Assembly: GCF_963664965.1 (NCBI RefSeq)
Contig: NZ_OY761823.1
Coordinates: 3,552,001 to 3,616,000, forward strand
Source: an uncultured Pseudodesulfovibrio sp.
GTDB taxonomy: Bacteria > Desulfobacterota > Desulfovibrionia > Desulfovibrionales > Desulfovibrionaceae
Direction: 5' to 3'
DNA: 64,000 bases
Below, piece by piece: positions 42,893 through 51,659 of the stretch; positions within the stretch are counted from its first letter, which is position 1; each line of letters starts with the position of its first letter. Below the pieces are notes generated by a model. It was given only the letters and a program-made list of their open reading frames with translations, was not told the origin of the DNA and did not search any database. A program made the translations under genes and the position numbers.

Positions 42893-45391
42893 TTAACACG
42901 TCTCAGTAGTCGCTTTGACACTGGATTTAACTTCCTTTTCCTCAGGCGTCGGGATCAGGGCCATGCCGATGGTAGCTGCCACGCACAATGCGTAGAATGC
43001 CCACATGGCCTGGAAACCGGTCAAACCGAGCAGGGTTCCTCCGGTGAAGACCAAACTGGAGACAAACAGACCGAGAAGCGTCTGATAGCCGATGGAAAAC
43101 AGCATCCACTTCGTTGAATTGGCCTGATGCCGGACCATGATGGAGGCAGGTACGCACGGCGGATACAATGCCATGAAGAGCATGAGCGCCAAGGCGTGCA
43201 GCGGAGTAAACCCGCTCTCCCCGGCCTTCATGCTGTCCTGCACGGACTGTCCGGAATCGTCGATGCCGTAGATGGAACCAAGGGTGGCAGCGGAATTTTC
43301 CTTGGCAGCAAAGGCGGACAGGAGCGCGATATTGATGCGCCAGTTGAAGCCAGCCCATTGCGTAACTGGCTCAAGCGCACGCCCCATGGAGCCGAGGAAA
43401 CTGCTTTCGAACCGTTCCGCACGCATCTCGCGCCGCAGTTTCTTGCGAACCTTGATGACCTTCTTGAGCGCCTTGTTCAGCTTCTTCCCGTCTTTGCCGA
43501 CACGCTTGACCACAGCGTAATACACGGAATTTTTCGCCTCGAACTCGGCATTGACCTCGGCAGACTTCTCCTTGTCCGTTATTCCCCGTTTGGCCTGCTT
43601 CAACGCTTCACCAAACAGGATGACGTCAGTGACATTGGTTTCGGTGATAAGCCCCTTGTACTGGGTCTTGTTCACCTGCGTGACAAACTTGGTCACAGCC
43701 TTGTCGCGGACACCGTCAAAATAGGCCTGACGTTCCTCGGACAGCCCCGGAAAGTTGATGAGCACGAACACCACCACGGCCACGGCAGCGACTACGGTGA
43801 CGATCTTCTTCATGAACAGCCAGATGCGTTCGGTTGCTCGTCGCAGCACCCCGGAAATGGTGGGGACATGATACGGCGGCATTTCCATGATAAACGGCGC
43901 ACTCGCACGTTTTCGAAGGACCGTCATGGAAAGCAGCTTGGCCACAGGCAGCGCCATGAACAGGGTCACGGTCGCAATGAAGAACATGGCCAGCCCGCCG
44001 ACATCTGCGAAATAGGCCCCGATCAGAATGAGATACAGCGGCACCTTGGCAAGGCAGTTCATCATCGGAACGATGAGAATGGTTGCCAGCCGCGCCCGCT
44101 CATCCGGGATGGCCTTGGTGGCCATGACGCCGGGAATGGCGCACCCCCCCACGTACACGCCGCCGAGAATCATGGGCAGCGTGGACTGCCCGTGCAGCCC
44201 GAAACGACGGAACAGGCGGTCAAGGATGAACGCCATGCGCGGCATGTATCCGCTGTCCTCAAGAACGGCTATGAGCGCGAACAGCAAAAAGAAAATCGGC
44301 AGGTAATTCAGAATGGCCGTTATCGACTTGACCACCCACACGCTCAATGAACGCAAAAGCGGATCCGTCAGGAAACCGGCCTGCGGCAGTATGTCGGCAA
44401 CAAAGTTTTCCAAGCCGCCCCAAATGGGCCAGACTTCGATGGCAAGCCAGCCGCCGAACACGATGGAGACCTCATACAGTATGAACAGGATGGCTATCAG
44501 AATGATCGGGCCGAGGTACCGGTTGCAGACATACCGGTCAGCGAGATCGGAAACGCTGCGGTGCCGCTCCTCCGGCAAGGCCACTGTTTCACGGGCCATT
44601 CTGGCGCAGAGGCCATGACGGACAAAGGCGATATGCCGCTCAACGGCATTGCCGTTCTGTTCCTTGAAATGCTCCCGGCAGGTTTCCGTATGCGTGAGCA
44701 CCCGTTCAAAATCAGGATGCGTCCGCCTCAGCAACTCAACGGCCTCGGCGTCCCCTTCAAGCAGTTTGATGGCAAACCACCGAACCGGATACTGGACGCT
44801 GAGAACCGGGTCCTCGGCCAGCATACTCTCAAGCTCCGAAATGGTCTCCTCAAGCGGACCGTAATCCACTCTGAACGCTTTCTCCGGCCGCTTCACAGCC
44901 AGCCTGCTGACAGCCTCACGCAGAGCATCATCGCCGAGCCCCTTCTTGGCCGTCGTAGGAACCACCGGAGTACCAAGCAGATTTTCCAGCTTTTGGACAT
45001 CAAGCACCTGTCCCCTGCGCTCGGCCACATCCATCATGTTCAGATTGAGAATGGTCGGCACCTCCATCTCAAGCAGTTGCAGCGTGAGATAGAGATTGCG
45101 CTTAAGATTGGACGCATCGGCCACATCAATCACTACTCCGGGGTTGTCCCCCAGCAGAAAATCACGGGCCACTCGTTCTTCAAGGGAATAGGAAGTCAGG
45201 CTGTACGTACCCGGCAAATCGACCAGTTCAACACGGGATTCGCCCAAATCAAAAAACCCCGTTTTCTTCTCAACGGTCACACCGGGATAGTTGGCCACAT
45301 GCTGGCGGGCACCGGTGAGCATGTTGAAAACGGTTGATTTACCGCAATTGGGTTGTCCGGCAAGGGCAACAAGAAGATTTTTTGTCCCCAT
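42893..45391 (-). CDS. feoB: ferrous iron transport protein B
   Basis: An 832-residue inner-membrane Fe(II) transporter. The N-terminal G domain has G1 GQPNCGKS, G2/G3 with DLPGTYSL, and G4 NLNMMD (about residue 115-120). A helical GDI-like domain follows, then two Gate repeats and about eight to ten helices, including PMILGGVYVGGCAIPG and LSAFAAKENSAATLG. Long soluble insertion at about residues 560-670 is charged. Its start overlaps the stop of feoA by one base (TAATG), so translation is coupled. A Fur-like box precedes the operon. Confidence 0.96.
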   Translation of the reverse strand: MGTKNLLVALAGQPNCGKSTVFNMLTGARQHVANYPGVTVEKKTGFFDLGESRVELVDLPGTYSLTSYSLEERVARDFLLGDNPGVVIDVADASNLKRNLYLTLQLLEMEVPTILNLNMMDVAERRGQVLDVQKLENLLGTPVVPTTAKKGLGDDALREAVSRLAVKRPEKAFRVDYGPLEETISELESMLAEDPVLSVQYPVRWFAIKLLEGDAEAVELLRRTHPDFERVLTHTETCREHFKEQNGNAVERHIAFVRHGLCARMARETVALPEERHRSVSDLADRYVCNRYLGPIILIAILFILYEVSIVFGGWLAIEVWPIWGGLENFVADILPQAGFLTDPLLRSLSVWVVKSITAILNYLPIFFLLFALIAVLEDSGYMPRMAFILDRLFRRFGLHGQSTLPMILGGVYVGGCAIPGVMATKAIPDERARLATILIVPMMNCLAKVPLYLILIGAYFADVGGLAMFFIATVTLFMALPVAKLLSMTVLRKRASAPFIMEMPPYHVPTISGVLRRATERIWLFMKKIVTVVAAVAVVVFVLINFPGLSEERQAYFDGVRDKAVTKFVTQVNKTQYKGLITETNVTDVILFGEALKQAKRGITDKEKSAEVNAEFEAKNSVYYAVVKRVGKDGKKLNKALKKVIKVRKKLRREMRAERFESSFLGSMGRALEPVTQWAGFNWRINIALLSAFAAKENSAATLGSIYGIDDSGQSVQDSMKAGESGFTPLHALALMLFMALYPPCVPASIMVRHQANSTKWMLFSIGYQTLLGLFVSSLVFTGGTLLGLTGFQAMWAFYALCVAATIGMALIPTPEEKEVKSSVKATTETC

Positions 45392-45612
45392 TACCCATCC
45401 ACCTCGATATGTTTCGCCTCGTTATGCCGAATGGAAACATGGTAGCCGTCAAGATGAAGCTCAACAGGATCAACCAGCGGCGCGTTGCGTACGATTTCAA
45501 TCTCCGCGCCCGGATAAAACCCGAGATCCATCAGCCGCTGGCCAAGAGAGCCATCCACGGTAATATCGGACATCACGCACCGGGTTCCCGGCTTCAATTC
45601 ATCAAGAGTCAT
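45391..45612 (-). CDS. feoA: ferrous iron transport protein A
   Basis: A 73-residue SH3-like FeoA protein: MTLDELKPGTRCVM, LGQRLMDLGFYPGAEIEIV and a final strand SIRHNEAKHIEV, all typical. FeoA supports FeoB, probably by contacting its cytoplasmic part. It overlaps feoB by one base. A second FeoA lies 45 bp upstream. Confidence 0.93.
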   Translation of the reverse strand: MTLDELKPGTRCVMSDITVDGSLGQRLMDLGFYPGAEIEIVRNAPLVDPVELHLDGYHVSIRHNEAKHIEVDG

Positions 45613-45657
45613 ATGTTCACCTTATATATGTAGAAATATCAGCAGATAGAATCATCA

Positions 45658-45882
45658 TCAGGCCACAAGCACCTTTTCCGCGATACCGCGTTCAACCATG
45701 ACTCGCCCCTCTCCAACCGACACGATCATGGGACCGTTGCCGTTGTTCAGAACATCCACTTCGACACCGGGAATAATCCCCATGGACTCCAGACGATTCC
45801 GCGCCCTGAACCCGGCAGCCACGGCCACGACAAAGGCCGTCTTTCCCGGAATCACGGACTTCAGAGTTTTGTGCGTTTGCAT
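45658..45882 (-). CDS. feoA: second FeoA-domain protein
   Basis: A 74-residue FeoA-like SH3 protein (LKSVIPGKTAFVV, RARNRLESMGIIPGVEVDVLN, GRVMVERGIAEKVLV). I start at ATG 45882, preceded by a G-run (GGGGGGAA); the longer frame to 45957 includes promoter sequence with a Fur-like box. Two feoA genes before feoB is common in Desulfovibrionaceae. Confidence 0.9.
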   Translation of the reverse strand: MQTHKTLKSVIPGKTAFVVAVAAGFRARNRLESMGIIPGVEVDVLNNGNGPMIVSVGEGRVMVERGIAEKVLVA

Positions 45883-45912
45883 GTGGTTCCCCCCGTAATG
45901 CATTTTTGCGTT

Positions 45913-45931
45913 GCAATTGATAATGAATTTC
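45913..45931. promoter_or_regulatory. Fur-like box upstream of feoA-feoA-feoB
   Basis: GCAATTGATAATGAATTTC matches 13 of 19 positions of the Fur consensus, including a full TGATAAT half-site (45918-45924). It lies between the divergent feo operon and the Fur-family gene, so it may control both. Confidence 0.5.
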
Positions 45932-46097
45932 GGTATCAGTGATAGGCGTTGGGGCACAAGAGGTCAACAAAAAATGGCAGTTGAAACACAGTCTCAACGA
46001 CGGCTTCATAAAGCCCGATACCGACCACTAATTGAGAAAGAAAATCAAGAACGACTCTGAAAACGTACGGAAACCGTCCAAAACGGAACTGGGAAAC

Positions 46098-46568
46098 ATG
46101 AAAGAAGCTCTCAAATCATTCAAGGACTACCTCTCAAGCAACCACCTCAAGCTCACACAGCAGAGGCTTCTCATCTTCAAGGTCTTCATGAGCGATGATG
46201 AAGAAATGAGTTCGGAACAACTCCTTGAGGCGGTGCAGGACATAGACGAAACAGTCAGCCGCTCCACCGTCTACCGCACCGTCAAGCACCTGCACAACGC
46301 GGGCATTGCCAGATGCCTCCATCGCAGCGACGGCTCAACTCACTATGAACCCATGGGGGACCATTACAGCCAGATGATCTGTGAGCGGTGCGGGAGAAGC
46401 ATCCCGATCAAGAATCCCTACATAGACTGTCTGCAACAGGAAACGGCGCGGCAACAGGGGTTCATCCTCTTCCGCTACCAGACCGTCTTTTACGGGCTTT
46501 GCAGCCGATGCAGCGAACAGCCGTGCCCTTCAAAAATGAAAACAGCCTGCCAGACCGACAGGCAATAA
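46098..46568 (+). CDS. Fur-family metalloregulator
   Basis: A 156-residue regulator. The winged helix spans about residues 10-80 (LKLTQQRLLIFKVF, then SRSTVYRTVKHLHNAGIARC). The dimerisation domain has the regulatory metal His residues (HYEPMGDHYSQMIC) and structural zinc cysteines CERCG and CSRCSEQPC. I start at ATG 46098; the frame is open to a TTG at 46032 but that has no ribosome site. Location beside feoAAB suggests iron sensing, though Zur or PerR cannot be excluded from sequence alone. A small gene follows 9 bp downstream. Confidence 0.9.
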   Translation: MKEALKSFKDYLSSNHLKLTQQRLLIFKVFMSDDEEMSSEQLLEAVQDIDETVSRSTVYRTVKHLHNAGIARCLHRSDGSTHYEPMGDHYSQMICERCGRSIPIKNPYIDCLQQETARQQGFILFRYQTVFYGLCSRCSEQPCPSKMKTACQTDRQ

Positions 46569-46577
46569 GGAGAAACC

Positions 46578-46730
46578 ATGACATTTCGAACATCCATCAA
46601 CAGCAAGGACAATCCCCGCGACATGCTCAAACGCGGACTGAAATCCATGTTCACCAATTACGAAATGAATAAGCAGTCAACCACGCCGGTTGATACCGAG
46701 GAAAGGCGCGACAAGAAAAAAGCAGCATAA
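46578..46730 (+). CDS. 50-residue protein co-transcribed with the Fur-family gene
   Basis: A short frame starting ATG 46578 and ending TAA 46728-46730, with AAGGAG at 6-bp spacing. The product (begins MTFRTSINSKDNPRDMLKRG, ends ERRDKKKAA) is basic, with a probable helix in the middle (DMLKRGLKSMFTNYEMNK) and no cysteine, signal or membrane segment. I do not recognise it. It begins 9 bp after the regulator stop, so it is probably translated from the same mRNA and could be an accessory of metal homeostasis. Confidence 0.62.
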   Translation: MTFRTSINSKDNPRDMLKRGLKSMFTNYEMNKQSTTPVDTEERRDKKKAA

Positions 46731-46878
46731 CCGTCGCGGCGGCAGCACGACCTGCCGCCCCATATTTCGGCAGGCATGCGGGATGTCACCGGTCCCGCTC
46801 CACCTGCAACAGTCCATTCCCCGAAAAGAGAGGGACGGGTAACTCCGTCCTTCTCGCTGTGTTGAGCACAAATAAAAC

Positions 46879-46910
46879 AAGTCCCCGCGAACATTTAAAC
46901 GCGGGGACTT
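46879..46910. terminator. bidirectional terminator
   Basis: AAGTCCCCGCG (46879-46889) pairs with CGCGGGGACTT (46900-46910). It lies between the convergent Fur-family operon and the FmdE/MoeA-like gene; the T-run is modest on both strands. Confidence 0.7.
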
Positions 46911-46941
46911 CGTTTTGTATTGCTACGCTATCTTCAGCAGT

Positions 46942-48606
46942 CTACTTGCCGAACGGGCATTTCGGGAACGAACAGTGGGTGCACTCCATGCACATGCCGC
47001 CGTTGCCGATACGCGCCAGATCGGTCCGGGTCACGTCCAGCCCGGCCAGCAGGCGCGGCAACAGCAGATCGAGACTCGTATGCTTGTGGAACAGGGCGCA
47101 TGCCGGAACTCCGAGCGTCTGCACGTCTCTGATTTTGCCAAGCAGGGTCATGGCTCCCGGCAGAATCGGAGCGCCGTGCAGGATATCGGTCAATCCGGCA
47201 TCCAGCAGGCCGAGCCGGGTGACGTCGTCCGGGTCCACGGACAGTCCCGCAGTGGTGATGATGAGGTCACAGCCGTCGTCCACAAGGGAATTGGCTGCCG
47301 CAGCAATGCGCTCCCGATCATCCGGGCAAATGATCGTCTTTCCGATCTTGCTGCCCAGAGAGGCGAGCTTGGCTTCGATAATGCCTTCGAACCTATCCTG
47401 AATCAGGCCGTCAAAGACCTCGTTGCCTGTAATCAGAACCCCGGCTTTTGCGACACGCAGAGGCTGGACGCTGAAGACCGGGCCGTCTTCCAGCACGCGC
47501 ATGGCGTTTTCAAAATCAGTGCGTTGCAGATACAGCGGGATGGCACGGGTTCCGGCCACACTGACATCATCGGAGACAAGGGAAAAACCCTTTCTGCTTG
47601 CAGCCATGACGCCGGGGACATGGTTGAACGCTTCAAGGCGGCGGGCGTCAACGACCAGCATTCCTGCGGCCGTGGACACGATCTCCACTTTGCCCTCGCT
47701 GGGTTCGGCCTTGGCTGCCACGTTTTCGCCGCACATGGCGGCGGCAAAACTGCGGGCACAATCGTTTTCATGCACCCACTCTTCGCCGACGTCGCCTTCG
47801 GCCACGTAGACCGAATTTTTGCCGATTCGCTGGAGGCGACACAGATCGCCGACTTCGAAGGTATGGCCTTTCTTGAAGGCTGGCCCCTTGCTCTTGCCCG
47901 GTTCGATGCGGGTCATGTCATGCAATGCCTCTTCTCCGACAGCCTCTTCGATGGGAACGGACTTGATGGCTTCCGGCACCTCGATGGGAGTCGTCTTGGT
48001 CAGCGACTGGACATACGGTGTCTCGCCCTGACAGGCACGGCAGATGGCCCCGTGAAATTCCGGATACGGCTCGCCGCAGACCGGACAGTCGATAATGCCG
48101 CCCTTGCTGCGCTTCTTCATGGTCCGTTTGGTTACCGTAATGCGCTCAACATTGCAGACCGAAGCTCCGGCCATGGCAATCTGGCGTTGCAAAAGCGGCG
48201 TATCCTGCTCCGGTTTGGGCTTGAGCTTGTAGAGCCATGTCTTGAACTCGCCGTACTCCTCCAGCTTTTTCGGACAGACGCTCACGCGCACGCCCTCGCC
48301 GGTATATTTATCATACAAGGAAACAGCGTACCGTCCGAGATTGACCACCTTGAGCCAGCCGTTGCCGATGGTGCAGGGAGTGAGCATCTGCGCCGCATCG
48401 GGCAGACACCACGGTGTCTCCGCGAGAACCTCGTACAGGACATCGTCAGCCATGAGCGCCTTGGCCGCTTCCACCATGTACCCGCCCAGCATCAATCCCG
48501 GAGCCGGATAATTGTGAAAAAGTGTAGCCATGTCCCTGAATTCCTTATAGCTGTACTGCCCGATCGGCAGTTCATCGCCTCTTATTTCGTATGTCTGATC
48601 TCCCAT
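46942..48606 (-). CDS. FmdE-domain protein fused to a molybdopterin-binding (MoeA-like) domain
   Basis: A 554-residue cytoplasmic protein. Residues about 20-165 form an FmdE domain (LFHNYPAPGLMLGGYMVEAAK; ending NVERITVTK), followed by a zinc ribbon (CPVCGEPYPEFHGAICRAC). Residues about 260-535 resemble the molybdopterin-binding domain of MoeA/MogA (VLITGNEVFDGLIQD; DDGCDLIITTAGLSVDPDDVT). It ends in a Cys cluster CMECTHCSFPKCPFGK. The architecture points to molybdenum or tungsten cofactor handling for formate dehydrogenase-type enzymes. AGGAGG precedes the ATG. Homologues are sometimes mislabelled trehalose-binding protein. Confidence 0.82.
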   Translation of the reverse strand: MGDQTYEIRGDELPIGQYSYKEFRDMATLFHNYPAPGLMLGGYMVEAAKALMADDVLYEVLAETPWCLPDAAQMLTPCTIGNGWLKVVNLGRYAVSLYDKYTGEGVRVSVCPKKLEEYGEFKTWLYKLKPKPEQDTPLLQRQIAMAGASVCNVERITVTKRTMKKRSKGGIIDCPVCGEPYPEFHGAICRACQGETPYVQSLTKTTPIEVPEAIKSVPIEEAVGEEALHDMTRIEPGKSKGPAFKKGHTFEVGDLCRLQRIGKNSVYVAEGDVGEEWVHENDCARSFAAAMCGENVAAKAEPSEGKVEIVSTAAGMLVVDARRLEAFNHVPGVMAASRKGFSLVSDDVSVAGTRAIPLYLQRTDFENAMRVLEDGPVFSVQPLRVAKAGVLITGNEVFDGLIQDRFEGIIEAKLASLGSKIGKTIICPDDRERIAAAANSLVDDGCDLIITTAGLSVDPDDVTRLGLLDAGLTDILHGAPILPGAMTLLGKIRDVQTLGVPACALFHKHTSLDLLLPRLLAGLDVTRTDLARIGNGGMCMECTHCSFPKCPFGK

Positions 48607-48940
48607 GAAAGAGCCTCCTGTGCAAAATATGCTTCTGTATAATCAAACAATGATCGGAAATTGAAATGCCCTGCCACTCAAGATCATTGTCACCAAATGT
48701 CGCCGCCGGACCCTGTGTTTCCAACGCATTCCGAGCTTCGGAGCACACAGGAAACCCTTCCCTATTTTGCGGAACCCATACCCCAAAAGCCCAAAATGGT
48801 GAAATGGAAAGATCATGTTAACAATTTCACATAGTATATTGAGCCTGTTTTCCGGTCTCGCCCCGTGGATTGACAGGAGAGCAAGGGCTGGAATAGGGTT
48901 TTGATACTGAGGACTTCTTTTTTCCCCTGTAAGAGACGCC
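48607..48940. other. gene-free stretch with promoter-like sequence
   Basis: The 334 bp between divergent genes hold a hairpin CCTGTGT...ACACAGG (about 48713-48761) and promoter-like AT-rich sequence near 48810-48840 (GTTAACAATTTCACATAGTATATT). The minus frame at 48643-48954 has no family features. Confidence 0.4.
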
Positions 48941-49714
48941 ATGCAGATACGCACCCTGATAGTTGATGACGAAGCACCGGCTCGTAACGAGCTGGCCTAT
49001 CTGCTCGCCAGCTACCCGGATCTCGAGATTCAGGAGGCCCAGACTGCGGCAAGTGCACTCGACATCATCCGCAACGACTCGCCCGACCTCGTGTTTCTGG
49101 ACATCCAGATGCCGGAGCGGGACGGGTTCGACGTACTGCGGGAGGCCCGCTGCCTTCCCAACCCACCCCTGTTTGTATTTGTCACCGCGTATGACCAATA
49201 CGCTGTCCGCGCATTTGAAAAAAACGCGGTGGACTATCTGCTCAAGCCGATCGCCGCAGAACGCTTGCAGATGAGCATCGAACGGGTCCGGGAAATCCTC
49301 GACAGGAAGGATCGCGAAAGCGACTCTCAACCGGAACTGCAAGAGCTGCTGAATACGGTACAGAAAGGTCAGGCCCTTCCTCGTCTCACTGTTGAGCGCA
49401 ATGGACGCATTCAACTCATCGACTACGACGATATCGTTTATTTCGAATGCAGCGACCGCAAGATCATAGCCAACACCCGCGAAGAAAGCTTCCCCTGCCA
49501 CGGGCTGACAGCCCTTGATGAAGTGGAAGCGCGTGTCACCTCACTCCCCTTCCTGCGTATCAACCGCAGCACCGTGGTCAATCTCAACAAAGTCCGCGAA
49601 TTCACCCCGTGGACCGGCGGAAAATACTGTCTCATCCTCGACGACGACGCATCCACCGAACTCACGCTCAGCCGAAGCCGCGTCCGGGAATTCAAACAAC
49701 GGCTCGGACTCTGA
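48941..49714 (+). CDS. LytTR-family response regulator
   Basis: A 257-residue two-component regulator. The receiver domain (1-125) has the acidic pair IVDDEAP, the phosphoacceptor Asp in VFLDIQMPERDG (near residue 54), the Thr/Ser switch FVTAYDQYA and the Lys in LLKPIA. The C-terminal LytTR DNA-binding domain starts near residue 150 (RLTVERNGRIQLIDYDDIVYFE) and ends with LSRSRVREF. It is 18 bp upstream of a LytS-type kinase gene. Targets are unknown; homologous pairs control pyruvate or peptide carriers such as CstA. Confidence 0.93.
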   Translation: MQIRTLIVDDEAPARNELAYLLASYPDLEIQEAQTAASALDIIRNDSPDLVFLDIQMPERDGFDVLREARCLPNPPLFVFVTAYDQYAVRAFEKNAVDYLLKPIAAERLQMSIERVREILDRKDRESDSQPELQELLNTVQKGQALPRLTVERNGRIQLIDYDDIVYFECSDRKIIANTREESFPCHGLTALDEVEARVTSLPFLRINRSTVVNLNKVREFTPWTGGKYCLILDDDASTELTLSRSRVREFKQRLGL

Positions 49715-49732
49715 TTCCGCTGATCCCGCAGG

Positions 49733-51440
49733 ATGACCATGCTCGAATACATTCTCAATCTTCTGATGACACTGGTAGGCCGCTTCGGAGCCATGCTCGC
49801 CATCGGCCTGTTCGTGCTCACACTGTCGCCGCTTGGCAAACTCGGGGTGAACAGGCGGCCCGAGAAAAAATACCGTCTCATGCTCGCCATCATTTTCGGT
49901 CTGCTCGGCATCATGGGCACCTACGGCGGCGATATCGTATTCGACTCCTACGCCAACCTGCGCGGCGTCTATGTCATCACAGGCGGGTTGCTCGGCGGAC
50001 CTATTGTGGGATTCGGGGCCGGACTCATCGCGGGAGGCCACCGTTTTCTCATCGACATCGGCGGGTTCAGCACCATCCCGTGCAGTCTGGCGACTCTCAT
50101 TGAAGGCACGGCAGCCGGATACGTATCCCTCCATCTCAAAGGGCAACAATCTCAACTGGCGGGCGGCGCTGCTGGTCGGCCTTGTCGGTGAAACCATCCA
50201 TCAGATCATGGTCCTGTCCATGGCAAAACCGTTTGAACAGGCCTTGGAACTGGTCAAGGTCATCGCCCTGCCCATGATTGCGGTCAACACCTTTGGTGCG
50301 GTCCTGTTTGTCCAGACCCTGCACCTGCTGTTCGAGTACCGAAGCAAACGGGACTCCAGCCGCATCAGCCAGATCATGGCCATTGCCAACAAGACCGTGG
50401 CTCATTTGCGATCCGGCCTGAATCAGGAATCAGCCCTGGAAACAGCCCGCATCATCTGGGAGCGCGTCCCCGTGGCCGCAGTCGATATCGCCAGCACCAC
50501 AAAAGTCCTTACGCACCTCGGCGTCGGGGACGACCACCATCTGCCCGGAGAACCTCTGCGAACCAAGGCCACCAAAGACGTCCTTCGCACCGGCACTCCC
50601 CTTTTCCTGCGTTCGAAAGACGCCATCGGCTGCGACGACCCCGACTGTCCGCTGACCTCCGCAGTCATCGTGCCCATGCGAAAGGGCGACCGGATCGTCG
50701 GCTGCCTCAAATTTTACGGAACCGAAGACATTCAGCTTCATACCACCCACTTTGAGCTTGCCAAAGGGCTGGCTGGACTTTTTTCCACCCAACTCGAATT
50801 GCAGGATATCCAGACAAAAAACCAATTGCTTGCACGAGCGGAAATCCGCCGGCTCCAAACCCAGATCAACCCGCATTTCCTGTTCAATGCGCTGAACACC
50901 ATCGGCTCGTTCTGCCGCACCAAACCGGAACGCGCACGCTCCCTGCTTTCCGAGCTCGCCATGTACATGCGCCGCAACCTCGACGCTGGCGACGGATTCG
51001 CCCGCATCGGATCGGAGCTCGACCAGATCCGCTCCTATCTGGAAATCGAACAGGCCCGTTTCGGTGACCGGGTCCGCAGCCGCTGGCATCTGGAACCCGG
51101 CGTCGAAGACATCAAGATTCCCTCACTCATCATCCAGCCTCTGGTGGAAAACGGCGTCAAACACGGCATTCTCGGCCGCGATGAAGGCGGCACCATTTCC
51201 ATAACCATCGGTCGCCAGAACGGATTGCTCCGGGTGGATATCGAGGATGACGGGGTCGGCATGGATGCCGAAACCCTGCGCGGCGTACTTCTGAGCGAAG
51301 GAGATTTCGCCGGGGACGATCACATCGGAGTCAGGAACTGCAACCAACGGCTTGAACAGATTTACGGCCCCGCCCACACCCTGTCCATTTCCAGCCGTCC
51401 GGGCGAGGGAACTCTCGTTTCGTTCACGATTCCAAGCTGA
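49733..51440 (+). pseudogene. LytS-type sensor histidine kinase with a frameshift near 50138
   Basis: Two overlapping frames together encode one LytS-like kinase. The first (49733-50191, or ATG 49739) gives the 5TMR-LYT membrane sensor up to TAAGYVSLHLKG; the second continues GNNLNWRAALLVGLVGETIHQ with the last membrane helices, a GAF-like domain, the His-kinase motif LQTQINPHFLFNALNTIGSF and the ATPase end (HIGVRNCNQRLEQIYG). Deleting one A of AAA at 50138-50140 restores a single frame. It may be a true inactivating mutation, a sequencing error, or programmed frameshifting. All catalytic motifs are otherwise intact, which argues for a recent event or an error. Partner of the regulator at 48941. 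Confidence 0.85.
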
Positions 51441-51659
51441 TTTCCATTCTTCCAAAGGACCTGTTTCTATCCCGTTCTTGTCTTGGACACCGTCCCGAAA
51501 ATATGCTTATTGACATTGTCATGAAATACGCGGAAATCCATCAGATTCCCGCTCAACAGCGCCGTTGCATTATCATAAATCGGAGACATCACGGGCCGAG
51601 ATACGATTTTATCCATAATCAGACCGGCAAACCATTCCATTTCAATTGAGGAGATACCA

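Noticed and set aside
46942-48606. Trehalose-binding protein annotation seen for homologues
   Set aside because: Visible domains are FmdE, zinc ribbon and MoeA-like; nothing suggests sugar binding.
48643-48954. 103-codon minus-strand ORF upstream of the LytTR gene
   Set aside because: Covers the promoter region of the divergent genes and has no family features.
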